A stretch of 64,000 bases of DNA, from the NCBI GenBank assembly GCA_000496475.1, contig AYMW01000001.1:184623-248622 (forward strand), given 5' to 3'. A program made the position numbers and the translations under genes. This stretch comes from Betaproteobacteria bacterium MOLA814 (GTDB taxonomy: Bacteria; Pseudomonadota; Gammaproteobacteria; Burkholderiales; Burkholderiaceae_C). Shown here in pieces: positions 53,445 through 63,499 of this stretch. Position 1 is the first letter of the stretch. The number at the start of each line of letters is the position of its first letter. The notes under the pieces are model-generated. The model was given only the letters and a program-made list of their open reading frames with translations. It did no database searches and had not been told where the DNA came from.

Positions 53445-54458
53445 ATGCACGACATCTTGAATGCTTTTGTGCTGCTCAGCAACTTCGTTATTGTTCCAGC
53501 AGCCGCATACGGCAGCCAACTGGCACTTGGCGCACTTGGCGTGACCTTGGTCTATGGCATTTTGCGATTCTCAAACTTTGCACATGGCGACACCATGGCG
53601 TTTGGCACCATGGTGGTGATACTGGTGACCTGGGGTTTCCAAAAGCTGGGTATTGGTATTGAACCATTGCCGACAGCGCTGTTGGCATTGCCCTTTGGTA
53701 TTTTAAGCACCATGGCCATGGTGCTGCTGTCAGACCGCGTGGTATATAAACACCAACGCAAGGTCCGCGCAGCGCCGGTTGTGTTCCTGATCTCATCGAT
53801 TGGTTTGATGTTTGTTCTGAATGGATTGGTCAGATTCATTATTGGAACTGGTGACCAGCGCTTCACCGACGGTGAGCGGTTCATCATGCGCTACGGCGAG
53901 TTCAAAGCCATGACGGGACTGGACGAGGGCATTGCTTTCAAAACCAGCCAGGGCTTGACCATCGTGACAGCGGTTGTGGTGGTCGCTGCGCTGTTTTGGT
54001 TTTTAGGCAGCACGCGGGCAGGTAAATCTATGCGCGCCTACTCAGACAACGAAGACTTGGCGCTGTTGTCTGGCATCAACCCAGAGCGGGTGGTCATGAT
54101 CACTTGGATGCTGTCTGCCACGCTGGCAACCATCGCTGGCACGTTGTACGGCTTAGACAAGGGATTCAAACCGTTCACCTACTTCCAGTTGTTACTGCCG
54201 ATATTTGCGGCGGCTATCGTGGGCGGCCTAGGCAACCCACTGGGGGCGATTGCGGGTGGCTTTGTCATCGCCTTTTCGGAAGTAACAGTGACATACGCCT
54301 ACAAAAAATTCCTCACCTACTTGTTACCTGAATCTTGGGCACCTGAGGGTTTGGTTCAATTGCTCTCTACCGATTACAAATTTGCAGTCTCGTTTGCCAT
54401 CATGGTGCTGGTGCTGCTCTTGCGGCCAACCGGTATCTTTGCGGGAAAATCAGTATGA
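53445..54458 (+). CDS. livH: branched-chain amino acid-type ABC transporter permease LivH
   Basis: A 337-residue inner-membrane permease with about eight spans. Family marks are YGSQLALGALGVTLVYGILR, FSNFAHGDTMAFGTMVVILV and the EAA-like loop MRAYSDNEDLALLSGINPER. It has a longer central part than E. coli LivH. The start at 53445 (MHDILNAFVL) lies 8 bases after TAGGAGG; a TTG one codon earlier is less likely. It overlaps livM by 4 bases. Confidence 0.93.
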   Translation: MHDILNAFVLLSNFVIVPAAAYGSQLALGALGVTLVYGILRFSNFAHGDTMAFGTMVVILVTWGFQKLGIGIEPLPTALLALPFGILSTMAMVLLSDRVVYKHQRKVRAAPVVFLISSIGLMFVLNGLVRFIIGTGDQRFTDGERFIMRYGEFKAMTGLDEGIAFKTSQGLTIVTAVVVVAALFWFLGSTRAGKSMRAYSDNEDLALLSGINPERVVMITWMLSATLATIAGTLYGLDKGFKPFTYFQLLLPIFAAAIVGGLGNPLGAIAGGFVIAFSEVTVTYAYKKFLTYLLPESWAPEGLVQLLSTDYKFAVSFAIMVLVLLLRPTGIFAGKSV

Positions 54459-55786
54459 ATATCTCCAAACAACAAGCGCCATTGATGTTCGGATTAATGG
54501 CCCTCGCGCTGCTACTGGTTGGGGTGCTGCAAAGTTGGTCGTTGGCGTTGACAATTTTGAACTACTGCCTGATTGCCGGCATTATGGCGCTGGGCTTGAA
54601 CATTCAATGGGGCTACGCTGGCCTGTTTAATGTGGGCTTGATGGGCTTTGCCGCGCTCGGTGGTATTGCCGCGGTGCTGGTATCCATGGAGCCTGTTCCT
54701 GAGGCTTGGGCCGCTGGTGGTGCGGGCATTGGCGCGGGCCTGATCACCAGCATTGCAACTGTTGTGTTGGCCATCATGGCTTACCGTCGCCTCCCTAAGG
54801 GCGCGCTGAAGGGCTGGGGCATGACGGGCATTATTGTGCTTGGCTACTTTTTGGCACGCTACTTCTTTGACCCGGCCGTTGCTCGGATCGAATCTGTCAA
54901 TCCGGCGCAATCGGGTTTCTTAGGTGGCTTAGGCCTACCCATAGCGTGGAGTTGGTTGGTTGGCGGTTTGCTCGCAGCTGCTGTGGCCGCTGTTATTGGC
55001 AAGGTGACCTTGGGCTTGCGCTCAGATTATTTGGCCATTGCCACCTTGGGTATTTCTGAAATCATCATTGCCGTTTTGAAGAATGAAGACTGGTTAACGC
55101 GTGGCGTCAAGAATGTGAACGGCTTGCCTAGGCCTGTGCCATTCGAGTACGACTTGCAACAAACAGTGTGGGCTCAAGAGTGGGCAGCGCGCTTTGGCGC
55201 AGACCTGCAAGACTTCACCTCCATTTATGTCAAGTTATGCTACGCGGGTCTCAGCTTGGTTATTTTGTTGGCGTTGTTCTGGCTGGCGCAAACCGCCATC
55301 AAATCGCCTTGGGGTCGCATGATGTACGCGATTCGTGACAACGAAACAGCGGCAGAAGCCATGGGTAAGCACGTGAAGGGCAGGCATCTACAGGTCTTCA
55401 TTATTGGCTCAGCTGTTGTCGGCCTTGCCGGCGCAATGATGACCACCATGGATGGTCAATTCACGCCAACGACTTACAACCCCTTACGCTTTACATTTTT
55501 AATTTGGGTCATGGTCATCGTTGGCGGTTCTGGCAACAACCTAGGTTCGATTTTGGGTGGCTTTGTCATTTGGTTTTTCTGGGTAGAAGCTGAGCCCATG
55601 GGCTATGCCTTGCTCAATTTTTTAACGTCAGGTATGGCACAAGAGAGCTCGCTGCGCGCGCACTTGTTAGACAGTGCCGCACACATGCGGTTGATCACCA
55701 TGGGGTTAATTTTGCTGCTCACATTGCGGTTTAGACCGCGAGGCTTGTTGCCTGAGCGATCTGAACGAACGCGTTCAGGCCATTAG
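54455..55786 (+). CDS. livM: branched-chain amino acid-type ABC transporter permease LivM
   Basis: The second permease, 443 residues, with about ten spans. The N-terminal region LMALALLLVGVLQSWSLALT and LNIQWGYAGLFNVGLMGFAA, the conserved GLRSDYLAIATLGISEII, the EAA-like RMMYAIRDNETAAEAMGKHV and LRPRGLLPE-like RFRPRGLLPERSE are present. It is the last gene of the five-gene operon. A short inverted repeat (CAATAT/ATATTG, 55799-55814) follows, without a clear T-tract, before the convergent fbpC. Confidence 0.93.
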   Translation: MNISKQQAPLMFGLMALALLLVGVLQSWSLALTILNYCLIAGIMALGLNIQWGYAGLFNVGLMGFAALGGIAAVLVSMEPVPEAWAAGGAGIGAGLITSIATVVLAIMAYRRLPKGALKGWGMTGIIVLGYFLARYFFDPAVARIESVNPAQSGFLGGLGLPIAWSWLVGGLLAAAVAAVIGKVTLGLRSDYLAIATLGISEIIIAVLKNEDWLTRGVKNVNGLPRPVPFEYDLQQTVWAQEWAARFGADLQDFTSIYVKLCYAGLSLVILLALFWLAQTAIKSPWGRMMYAIRDNETAAEAMGKHVKGRHLQVFIIGSAVVGLAGAMMTTMDGQFTPTTYNPLRFTFLIWVMVIVGGSGNNLGSILGGFVIWFFWVEAEPMGYALLNFLTSGMAQESSLRAHLLDSAAHMRLITMGLILLLTLRFRPRGLLPERSERTRSGH

Positions 55787-55946
55787 ACAAGCACTGCACA
55801 ATATCCCGATATTGCTGGCCACTTAAGCTGGCCCAGCGTATCCGGGGTGTTTGCGTACCGCTGTCAAAAGCTATATGTGCTTGGTTCAAGGGCACTGCTA
55901 CGTTCCCAGCCTTCAGCGCCAGCTGGTTGTTGATCCTGGCAAGGAC

Positions 55947-56993
55947 TTAACGGCTAAAACTGACCAAGTGATCGACCTCTGCTTTGATACCTATCCACTC
56001 GCCGACATGGTGGTTGTGGTGGCTTGGCACCAAGGCTTTGATGCGCAGACCAGATGGCAAGCGCAGTGTGTATAAAAAAGTAGACCCTCTGAACACCTTG
56101 CACTCAATGCAAGCCTTGGTTGGCGCATCGTCGTCGTGCACGATGTCATCGGCACGCAGCAACAAAGCCATGCCGCCTTCAGGAATGTGATCCACCGCTT
56201 GGGTGAACACCTGTCCTTGCAAACCGCCTAACGATCGCGCTGCATCAGACGCGTTGGCCAAATCAACGAACACACCTTGCCCAGTGAAGTTGGCAACAAA
56301 CCGCGTCGTGGGATTGTGGTACAGGTCGTAGGCGCTGTCCCACTGATGCAACTGGCCATGGTTCATCACGCCGACACGGTCACCCACAGAGAAAGCCTCT
56401 AGCTGGTCGTGGGTGACAAACAAGGCCGTGGCGTTGGCCAGTTTTAAAATACCCCGCAAATCATGGGCCAGACGCTCGCGCAAATCGGTGTCTAAATTAG
56501 AAAATGGCTCATCCAACAGCAACAACTGCGGCTTTGCAGCCATAGCCCGCGCAACGGCTACGCGCTGCTGCTGCCCGCCCGATAACTCATGTGGCATGCG
56601 CTGAGCCAGATCACCCAACTGCACCAACGCCAACACCTCTTGCACGCGCGCGCTGCGCTCAGCGTGTGGCCAGTGGTGAATACCAAATGCAACGTTGTTG
56701 GCCACATTCAAATGTGGGAACAAGGCGTAGTCTTGAAACACCATGCCAACGCGGCGCTGCTGCGGGGGCACGTGCACCTGCTCGCTGCTAACAACCTCTC
56801 CAGCAATTCGTATCTGCCCGCCAATTAACGGCTCAAGTCCAGCAACAGCGCGTATGAGTGTGGTCTTACCGCAGCCCGACGGCCCCATCAAAACACCCAG
56901 CTCGCCTGCCGCGAGGGTCAAACTGACGTCGTCGACCACCGGTTTGTCATTTCCGGGGTAGGTGAGTTGAACATGGCTGAGTTCTAAGTGCAT
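55947..56993 (-). CDS. fbpC: Fe(3+) ABC transporter ATP-binding protein FbpC-like
   Basis: An ABC ATPase of 348 residues with Walker A VLMGPSGCGKTTLIRAVAGL, signature LSGGQQQRVAVARAM, Walker B LLLDEPFSNLD and H-loop ALFVTHDQLEAFSVGD, followed by a C-terminal TOBE-type regulatory region. The N-terminus LELSHVQLTYPGNDKPVVDD resembles FbpC/PotA. It is transcribed away from fbpB-fbpA (170-base gap), so the importer is split between two divergent units. Confidence 0.9.
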   Translation of the reverse strand: MHLELSHVQLTYPGNDKPVVDDVSLTLAAGELGVLMGPSGCGKTTLIRAVAGLEPLIGGQIRIAGEVVSSEQVHVPPQQRRVGMVFQDYALFPHLNVANNVAFGIHHWPHAERSARVQEVLALVQLGDLAQRMPHELSGGQQQRVAVARAMAAKPQLLLLDEPFSNLDTDLRERLAHDLRGILKLANATALFVTHDQLEAFSVGDRVGVMNHGQLHQWDSAYDLYHNPTTRFVANFTGQGVFVDLANASDAARSLGGLQGQVFTQAVDHIPEGGMALLLRADDIVHDDDAPTKACIECKVFRGSTFLYTLRLPSGLRIKALVPSHHNHHVGEWIGIKAEVDHLVSFSR

Positions 56994-57163
56994 GGCGTAT
57001 TGTATAAACTCAGAGGTTGTGTAGCGCGCAAGTGCGCTGTTGAACTTACGAATAAGCTGGCTGTTATTGCGCCCTATGCGACAGTTTTAAGAGGATAAGC
57101 AGCCGCTTGACCCATTACATGCATACAACTTCCTACAATCACGGCTAGACAACCACAAGCACC

Positions 57164-58780
57164 GTGACCCAACTCCTACGTTTTCTCAGCCTCATACCCA
57201 TGCTTATTTTGGCCATGCCAATCGCCAGCATTGGCTTGTCATGGCTCGGCGTCGACGCGGTTCAGTGGGGACTCATGCGTGAAATGGCCGCCACCGTCCT
57301 GCCTGGTTACACACTCACCACCTTGGCTTTGATCCTCATGGTTGCAGTCGGAGTAGGTTTGTTGGGCTGTGGCTGCGCTGTGTTGATCGTGATGTTTGAT
57401 TTCCCGGGCAAGCGCTGGCTGACTTGGGCCCTGCTGCTGCCTTTGGCCATGCCCGCCTACGTGACGGCCTACGCCTATACAGATTTTTTGCAGTACAGCG
57501 GCTGGTTGCAAACCACGCTGCGTGAGGTGCTTGGTTTGCAAGGCCGCATGCTGCCAGAGATACGCAGCACTGGCGGTGCAGCCTTGGTGTTTATAGTGTC
57601 GCTGTACCCGTATGTGTATCTGCTAACGCGGGCTGCATTGCTCGAACGTGCAGGCAATTTGCTAGAAGCGGCCAAGCTGATGGGCGCCACGCCCTTAGAC
57701 CGCTTGCGCCGCGTCGCCCTGCCCTTGGCAAGGCCAGCCATTGGCGCAGGCATTGCGCTGGCGCTGATGGAAACCTTGGCCGACTTTGGTGTCTCCAGTT
57801 ACTTTGCCGTGCAAACGTTCAGTGCTGGCATTTACAAGGCATGGCTGGCGCTAGACAACCCCATGTTGGCCAGCCAACTGGCCACCGTGTTGTTGGTATT
57901 TGTAGCCATCGTGCTGTGGTTGGAACGCCGCGCACAACGGCGCATACGCTTTGCCAGCAGCAAAACAACGCTCGCCAAACCCGCCGCCGTTGCGCCAACA
58001 CAGTTGCACGGGTGGGCCTCAGTGCTGGCGTGTGCTGGCGTGTTGCTGCCCATTGTGTTGGGCTTTGCGGCACCCGTTCTTGTTATGCTGCACACCTTAA
58101 CCAGCAGCGGCGATGATGCGTCAACACCTGTCTTGTCGGCCCTCGACTGGGCTGCAAACAGCGCCGGGCTTGGCATATTAAGCGCAGCTATGGCCGTCTC
58201 TATTGCCTTGGTTTTGGCCACACAGCAGCGGTTGCGCCCCAGTTCTTTTGGCAAAAGCGTGACTCAAATTGTGGCGCTTGGCTACGCCGTACCTGGCGCC
58301 GTAGTCGTTGTTGGCTTGCTGTTGCCGGTGTTGTGGTTGCGCGAATTTGTGCCAGGCACTGGCTTTGGCGCATGGCTCACGGGCGGTATTGGTGGCTTGT
58401 TGTGGGCTTATATGGTGCGGTTTGTAGCTGTGGCTATGCAGTCTGTAGACAGTGGCTTTACGCGCATACCCAACAGCTTTGACGACAGTGCCAAGCTTTT
58501 AGGCGCTAAGGATGGTGCCATATGGCGGCGTGTGCATTGGCCGCTGCTGCGAGGTCCTGTGGCTGCCGCAGCCCTGCTGGTTGCTGTGGACGTCATGAAG
58601 GAGCTACCTGCCACTCTGGTGCTGCGTCCGTTCAACACAGACACACTCGCCGTCATGACCTACCAACTCGCACGCGACGAGCGCTTGGGTGAGGCTGCAC
58701 TGCCAGCTTTGGCATTGGTCGTGGTTGGACTGATACCCATCATTTGGCTCAGCCGACAACTCAACAAACCCCGCCACTAG
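57164..58780 (+). CDS. fbpB: Fe(3+) ABC transporter permease FbpB-like (fused two-domain)
   Basis: A 538-residue permease with about twelve spans and two BPD_transp_1 halves. EAA-type loops are visible in both halves: LLEAAKLMGATPLDRLRRVA (first) and FDDSAKLLGAKDGAIWRRVH (second), which is the FbpB/SfuB layout. The start is GTG at 57164 (reads MTQLLRFLSLIP). It is followed by fbpA after about 165 bases, enough room for a separate promoter with the Fur-box-like site. Confidence 0.9.
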   Translation: MTQLLRFLSLIPMLILAMPIASIGLSWLGVDAVQWGLMREMAATVLPGYTLTTLALILMVAVGVGLLGCGCAVLIVMFDFPGKRWLTWALLLPLAMPAYVTAYAYTDFLQYSGWLQTTLREVLGLQGRMLPEIRSTGGAALVFIVSLYPYVYLLTRAALLERAGNLLEAAKLMGATPLDRLRRVALPLARPAIGAGIALALMETLADFGVSSYFAVQTFSAGIYKAWLALDNPMLASQLATVLLVFVAIVLWLERRAQRRIRFASSKTTLAKPAAVAPTQLHGWASVLACAGVLLPIVLGFAAPVLVMLHTLTSSGDDASTPVLSALDWAANSAGLGILSAAMAVSIALVLATQQRLRPSSFGKSVTQIVALGYAVPGAVVVVGLLLPVLWLREFVPGTGFGAWLTGGIGGLLWAYMVRFVAVAMQSVDSGFTRIPNSFDDSAKLLGAKDGAIWRRVHWPLLRGPVAAAALLVAVDVMKELPATLVLRPFNTDTLAVMTYQLARDERLGEAALPALALVVVGLIPIIWLSRQLNKPRH

Positions 58781-58861
58781 CCTCGGGGTGATGCTGGCGG
58801 GCCAACAGCATGAGGGGCTTGGAGGACTAGGCTTGGTGAATACCCACAAGAAAAGAGGTTA

Positions 58862-58880
58862 ATAAATACGAATCATTATC
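58862..58880 (+). promoter_or_regulatory. Fur-box-like site before fbpA
   Basis: ATAAATACGAATCATTATC matches the 19-base Fur consensus GATAATGATAATCATTATC at 13 of 19 positions, including a perfect right half TCATTATC. It lies about 70 bases before the fbpA start codon, as expected for iron repression. No comparable site was seen before fbpB or fbpC. Confidence 0.7.
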
Positions 58881-58946
58881 GTTCGCGTTACAATTGCCGC
58901 AAGCAACGGTGTGTTGCTCGTTGTTCCCAACCCTGCATTTATACCT

Positions 58947-59987
58947 ATGACACGTTCTCCAATTTCAGCTGCATACGCAGCCGTTGTAACCACCTTGGTG
59001 CTTGGCAGCACCGCGGCTATGGCACAAGACAGCATCAACATTTACTCGGCCCGACATTACCAAACTGATGCAGCCTTGTATGCCGGTTTTACCAAGGCAA
59101 CTGGTATTGCCATCAACCGAGTTGATGCCAACGACGCAGGCATTGTTGCCCGTCTCAAGGCTGAGGGTTCTGCCTCGCCTGCCGATGTCGTTTTATTGGT
59201 CGACGCCACGCGACTGCACAACGCAGAGCAAGACAATTTGTTCCAAAGCATTGACTCACCCCTGCTGCAACAACGCATCCCGGCTTACATGCACTCCCCC
59301 AAGAACACGTGGTTTGGTTTTTCCACACGTGCGCGCGTGATTGTGTATGACCCCAAGCGCGTCAAAGCCAGCGAGGTTGCGACTTACGAACAACTTGCCG
59401 ACCCCATAAACAAAGGCCGTGTGTGTTTGCGTACAGGGACCCACCCGTACAACCTGTCTTTGTTTGGATCTGTCGCTGTGCACAGCGGTGATGCCACCAC
59501 AGAGAAGTGGCTGGCTGGCGTAGCAACCAACTTGGCCCGCAAACCACAGGGGGGCGATACAGACCAAATAAAAGCAGTGGCCTCTGGGGAATGTGCGGTG
59601 GCAGTTGCCAACAGCTATTACTTGGCGCGCTTAATGCGCTCAGACAAACCAGCCGACCAAGCAGTGGCCAAGGCTGTAGCCATTGTCATGCCCAATCAAA
59701 CCACAACGGGTACACACATGAATGTGGCTGGTGGCGCGGTGGCTGCTAATGCACCGCACAAGGCTGGCGCTGTCAAGTTTCTAGAGTACTTGGCAAGTGA
59801 TGCCGCTCAAGCCCATTTTGCCGACGGCAACAACGAGTGGCCAGTTGTCAAAGGTGCGCCAATGAACAACCCAGCACTCAAAGCGATGGCATCAGCCGAC
59901 TTTAAAAGAGACACGGCCTCTGTTGCTGACATTGGCGCCAAGCAAGTGGCCGTGCAACAAATGCTAGACCGCGTAGGGTTTCAATAA
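58947..59987 (+). CDS. fbpA: Fe(3+) ABC transporter substrate-binding protein FbpA-like
   Basis: Periplasmic ferric-binding protein, 346 residues. The start at 58947 (MTRSPISAAYAAVVTTLVLG) gives a cleavable leader ending at TAAMAQ; the frame is open from 58911 but that start lacks this feature. The mature part begins DSINIYSARHYQTDAALYAG, as in FbpA/FutA, followed by GIAINRVDANDAGIVARLKA, and ADVVLLVDATRL. The twin tyrosines of the iron site are plausibly within CAVAVANSYYLARLM (NSYY). It is last in the rightward fbpB-fbpA unit and has its own Fur-box-like site. Confidence 0.92.
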   Translation: MTRSPISAAYAAVVTTLVLGSTAAMAQDSINIYSARHYQTDAALYAGFTKATGIAINRVDANDAGIVARLKAEGSASPADVVLLVDATRLHNAEQDNLFQSIDSPLLQQRIPAYMHSPKNTWFGFSTRARVIVYDPKRVKASEVATYEQLADPINKGRVCLRTGTHPYNLSLFGSVAVHSGDATTEKWLAGVATNLARKPQGGDTDQIKAVASGECAVAVANSYYLARLMRSDKPADQAVAKAVAIVMPNQTTTGTHMNVAGGAVAANAPHKAGAVKFLEYLASDAAQAHFADGNNEWPVVKGAPMNNPALKAMASADFKRDTASVADIGAKQVAVQQMLDRVGFQ

Positions 59988-60125
59988 CCTGGGTTGGATA
60001 ACAACGGCACCAAGACCGTTTGACCTGAAACACCTTGCGCGCGCACCTCGCCGCTCAGGGCTGTTGCCTGTGCAACTGCACCCCTGAATAAACAGGGTTG
60101 CAACAATGCTCAAACAGACTGCGCG

Positions 60126-61475
<1,350 letters not shown>

Positions 61476-61546
61476 TCAAAAATAATCCCCCAATCATACG
61501 AGACGCCGCAACGGGCTTCTAAGTACTTACACGGATTCGCGACTTA

Positions 61547-61595
61547 CACTTTGGTACTAAAAAAGCGTTTGTACTAGTTATTTCTTCTAGTACAA
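61547..61595. promoter_or_regulatory. perfect inverted repeat between serS and the comEA-like gene
   Basis: TTGTACTAG (61569-61577) is repeated inverted as CTAGTACAA (61587-61595) with a 9-base AT-rich spacer; a third partial copy, CACTTTGGTACTA, lies at 61547-61559, and the right arm continues as CTAGTACAAGTG. The site is 35-80 bases before the comEA-like start and 85-130 before serS, suitable for a dimeric regulator. No known regulator was matched. Confidence 0.55.
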
Positions 61596-61628
61596 GTGAA
61601 ACTTTTTTAAACATTAGGGAGAAATGAC

Positions 61629-61910
61629 ATGATTCAAAGCATTTTAAAAATTGTCGTGGGCCTCATCGCCATTCTTGCCACAAGCCTAGCCATGGCCAGC
61701 GTAGATGCCAATACGGGCAGCACGGCTGAGCTCAGGAGCATCAATGGACTGGGGCCAACCGTGTCTCAAGCCATTGTGGATGAGCGCAAGTCTGGTAAGT
61801 TCAAAAACTGGGCTGATTTTATTAAACGAGTCAAAGGTGTTGGCAACGCCCGCGCCAACAAGTTATCAAAAGCTGGCTTAACCATCAACAAGATGCCACT
61901 GAACAAGTAG
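61629..61910 (+). CDS. ComEA-like helix-hairpin-helix protein
   Basis: A 93-residue protein with an N-terminal hydrophobic leader (IVVGLIAILATSLAMA) and a ComEA/HhH domain: VDANTGSTAELRSINGLGPT, VSQAIVDERKSGKFKNWADF and GVGNARANKLSKAGLTI. ComEA-type proteins bind DNA in the periplasm during natural transformation. AGGGAGA precedes the start. It is a stand-alone gene; no comEC or pilus genes are nearby. Confidence 0.92.
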   Translation: MIQSILKIVVGLIAILATSLAMASVDANTGSTAELRSINGLGPTVSQAIVDERKSGKFKNWADFIKRVKGVGNARANKLSKAGLTINKMPLNK

Positions 61911-62000
61911 CACGTCTCGAGCAGCGGGGCCATCTGATGCCCCTGCTTGCGCCCCCTACAATGAGGCATCACAAGAACGCCACTTCTACGCGCCTCAAAT

Positions 62001-62393
62001 ATGTATCCAGTTCTCGCAATGTGTGTCGGTGCCAGCCTAGGTGCCATCAGCCGCTGGCAACTTAGCCTGTGGTTCAACCATAGTGGCCATGCCAGTATTG
62101 CCATAGGCACGCTGAGTGCCAACTGGATTGGGGCTTACTTTGTCGGCATGGGTTTTGTGTTTTTACAAACCCACACTGCCCTAGATCCCATGTGGCGTTT
62201 GCTACTGATGACAGGCTTTCTGGGAGCACTCACCACCTTCTCCACATTTTCAATTGAAACGGTTAATTTGCTGCAAACAGGTCAATTCTTAGACGCACTG
62301 ATCAACTCGGCATTGCATCTAGTAGGCTCTTTGGTGTTGACGTATGCTGGCATTCAGACAGCACAATGGCTGTGGGCTCACTCGCCTTCGTAA
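62001..62393 (+). CDS. crcB: fluoride efflux channel CrcB/Fluc
   Basis: CrcB forms a dual-topology dimeric fluoride channel. The 130 residues have four spans and the family motifs GASLGAISRWQLS, GTLSANWIGAYFVG and GFLGALTTFSTFSIETVNLL (Phe-box and polar track). No fluoride riboswitch was recognised upstream; the 90-base gap contains a GC hairpin (61921-61946) without the conserved riboswitch bases. Confidence 0.94.
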   Translation: MYPVLAMCVGASLGAISRWQLSLWFNHSGHASIAIGTLSANWIGAYFVGMGFVFLQTHTALDPMWRLLLMTGFLGALTTFSTFSIETVNLLQTGQFLDALINSALHLVGSLVLTYAGIQTAQWLWAHSPS

Positions 62394-62401
62394 GGCTTCA
62401 G

Positions 62402-63463
62402 CTACACGCCACACACCAGCCCAGGGTCGTTGTGAGGTGTCTCTAGCCGCTCCTTGGCAGAACCAACCTCCATATCACGCGGCAATGTGACACTGTTTTT
62501 GACAGCCAAAATTTCTGCCATGACACTCACAGCAATTTCTGGCGGTGTTTTGCTACCAATATAAATACCAATAGGGCCGCGCAAGCGGGCCATGCCCGCT
62601 TCAGTTTGTTCGAAATGCTCGATCAAGCGCTGCTTGCGTGTCGCATGGTTGCGGCGTGAACCAATTGCGCCAACGTAAAAAGCTGGCGTGTTCAACGCCT
62701 CTAGCAATGCCAAGTCATCTAGTTTGGGGTCATGCGTCAAGGCCACCACACAACTGCGAGAGTCAGGTGCAAAGGCCAGTACCTCGTCATCAGGCATGGT
62801 ACTGACCACATGCGCAGCAGGCACTTGCCACGCGCCGCGGTATTCATCGCGCGGGTCACACACAGTGACAGAAAAGCCGCTGAACAAAGCCATGGTGGCC
62901 AAATACTCGCTCAACTGGCCAGCGCCAATGATGAGCATGCGGTAACCAGGGCCAAACGTGTTGACCAACGTTTGCGCATCCAGCTTAAGGGCCTCCGGCG
63001 TTTTGCTGACTGTACAAACAGCTATCCCGCTCGTTAAATCCAAACTGCGACATACCAAACGGCCTTGGTCTAAGTGCGTCACCAACTCGACCAGTTGGGC
63101 TGCATTTGGGTCAAACTCCAACAACAACTCCAAGGTGCCGCCACAAGGCAGACCAAACCGGTGTGCCTCATCGGCACTCACACCGTAGCTCACAGGCTGT
63201 GGCGCACCCATTGGAATCGCTGCATCTTTATTGCTGTCGTGCTGACCTGAATAAGCCAAGGTGTAGCGGTTGATGAGGTCGTCCTCAATACAGCCGCCAG
63301 ACACTGAGCCAACAACTGCACCGTCTTCTCGCATGACCATAATGGAGCCCACAGGCCGAGGCGATGAGCCCCATGTGCGCACAACAGTAGCCAATAAAGC
63401 CCTGTGCCCTGCAACACGCCAGTCGCGCAATGTCCGCAATACTGTGAGATCTAGGTTGTCCAT
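62402..63463 (-). CDS. xdhC: XdhC family protein (Mo-hydroxylase maturation factor)
   Basis: XdhC-type proteins bind and sulfurate molybdenum cofactor and insert it into xanthine dehydrogenase or CO-dehydrogenase-like hydroxylases. The 353-residue protein has the N-terminal XdhC_CoxI domain (LATVVRTWGSSPRPVGSIMV and SVSGGCIEDDLINRY with the conserved Cys) and the C-terminal NAD-type Rossmann domain (MLIIGAGQLSEYLATMALFS, then YVGAIGSRRNHATRKQRL). It lies 36 bases after the coxG-like gene on the same strand, so the hydroxylase subunits probably lie to the right of the window. Confidence 0.92.
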   Translation of the reverse strand: MDNLDLTVLRTLRDWRVAGHRALLATVVRTWGSSPRPVGSIMVMREDGAVVGSVSGGCIEDDLINRYTLAYSGQHDSNKDAAIPMGAPQPVSYGVSADEAHRFGLPCGGTLELLLEFDPNAAQLVELVTHLDQGRLVCRSLDLTSGIAVCTVSKTPEALKLDAQTLVNTFGPGYRMLIIGAGQLSEYLATMALFSGFSVTVCDPRDEYRGAWQVPAAHVVSTMPDDEVLAFAPDSRSCVVALTHDPKLDDLALLEALNTPAFYVGAIGSRRNHATRKQRLIEHFEQTEAGMARLRGPIGIYIGSKTPPEIAVSVMAEILAVKNSVTLPRDMEVGSAKERLETPHNDPGLVCGV

Positions 63464-63499
63464 GTTTACCGTCCTGAAGGCTTGGTCTAACTGTGCTTT

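Noticed and set aside
61911-62000. Fluoride riboswitch before crcB
   Set aside because: GAGGCATCAC and GCGCCTC suggested it, but the conserved pseudoknot bases of the crcB motif could not be placed in order.
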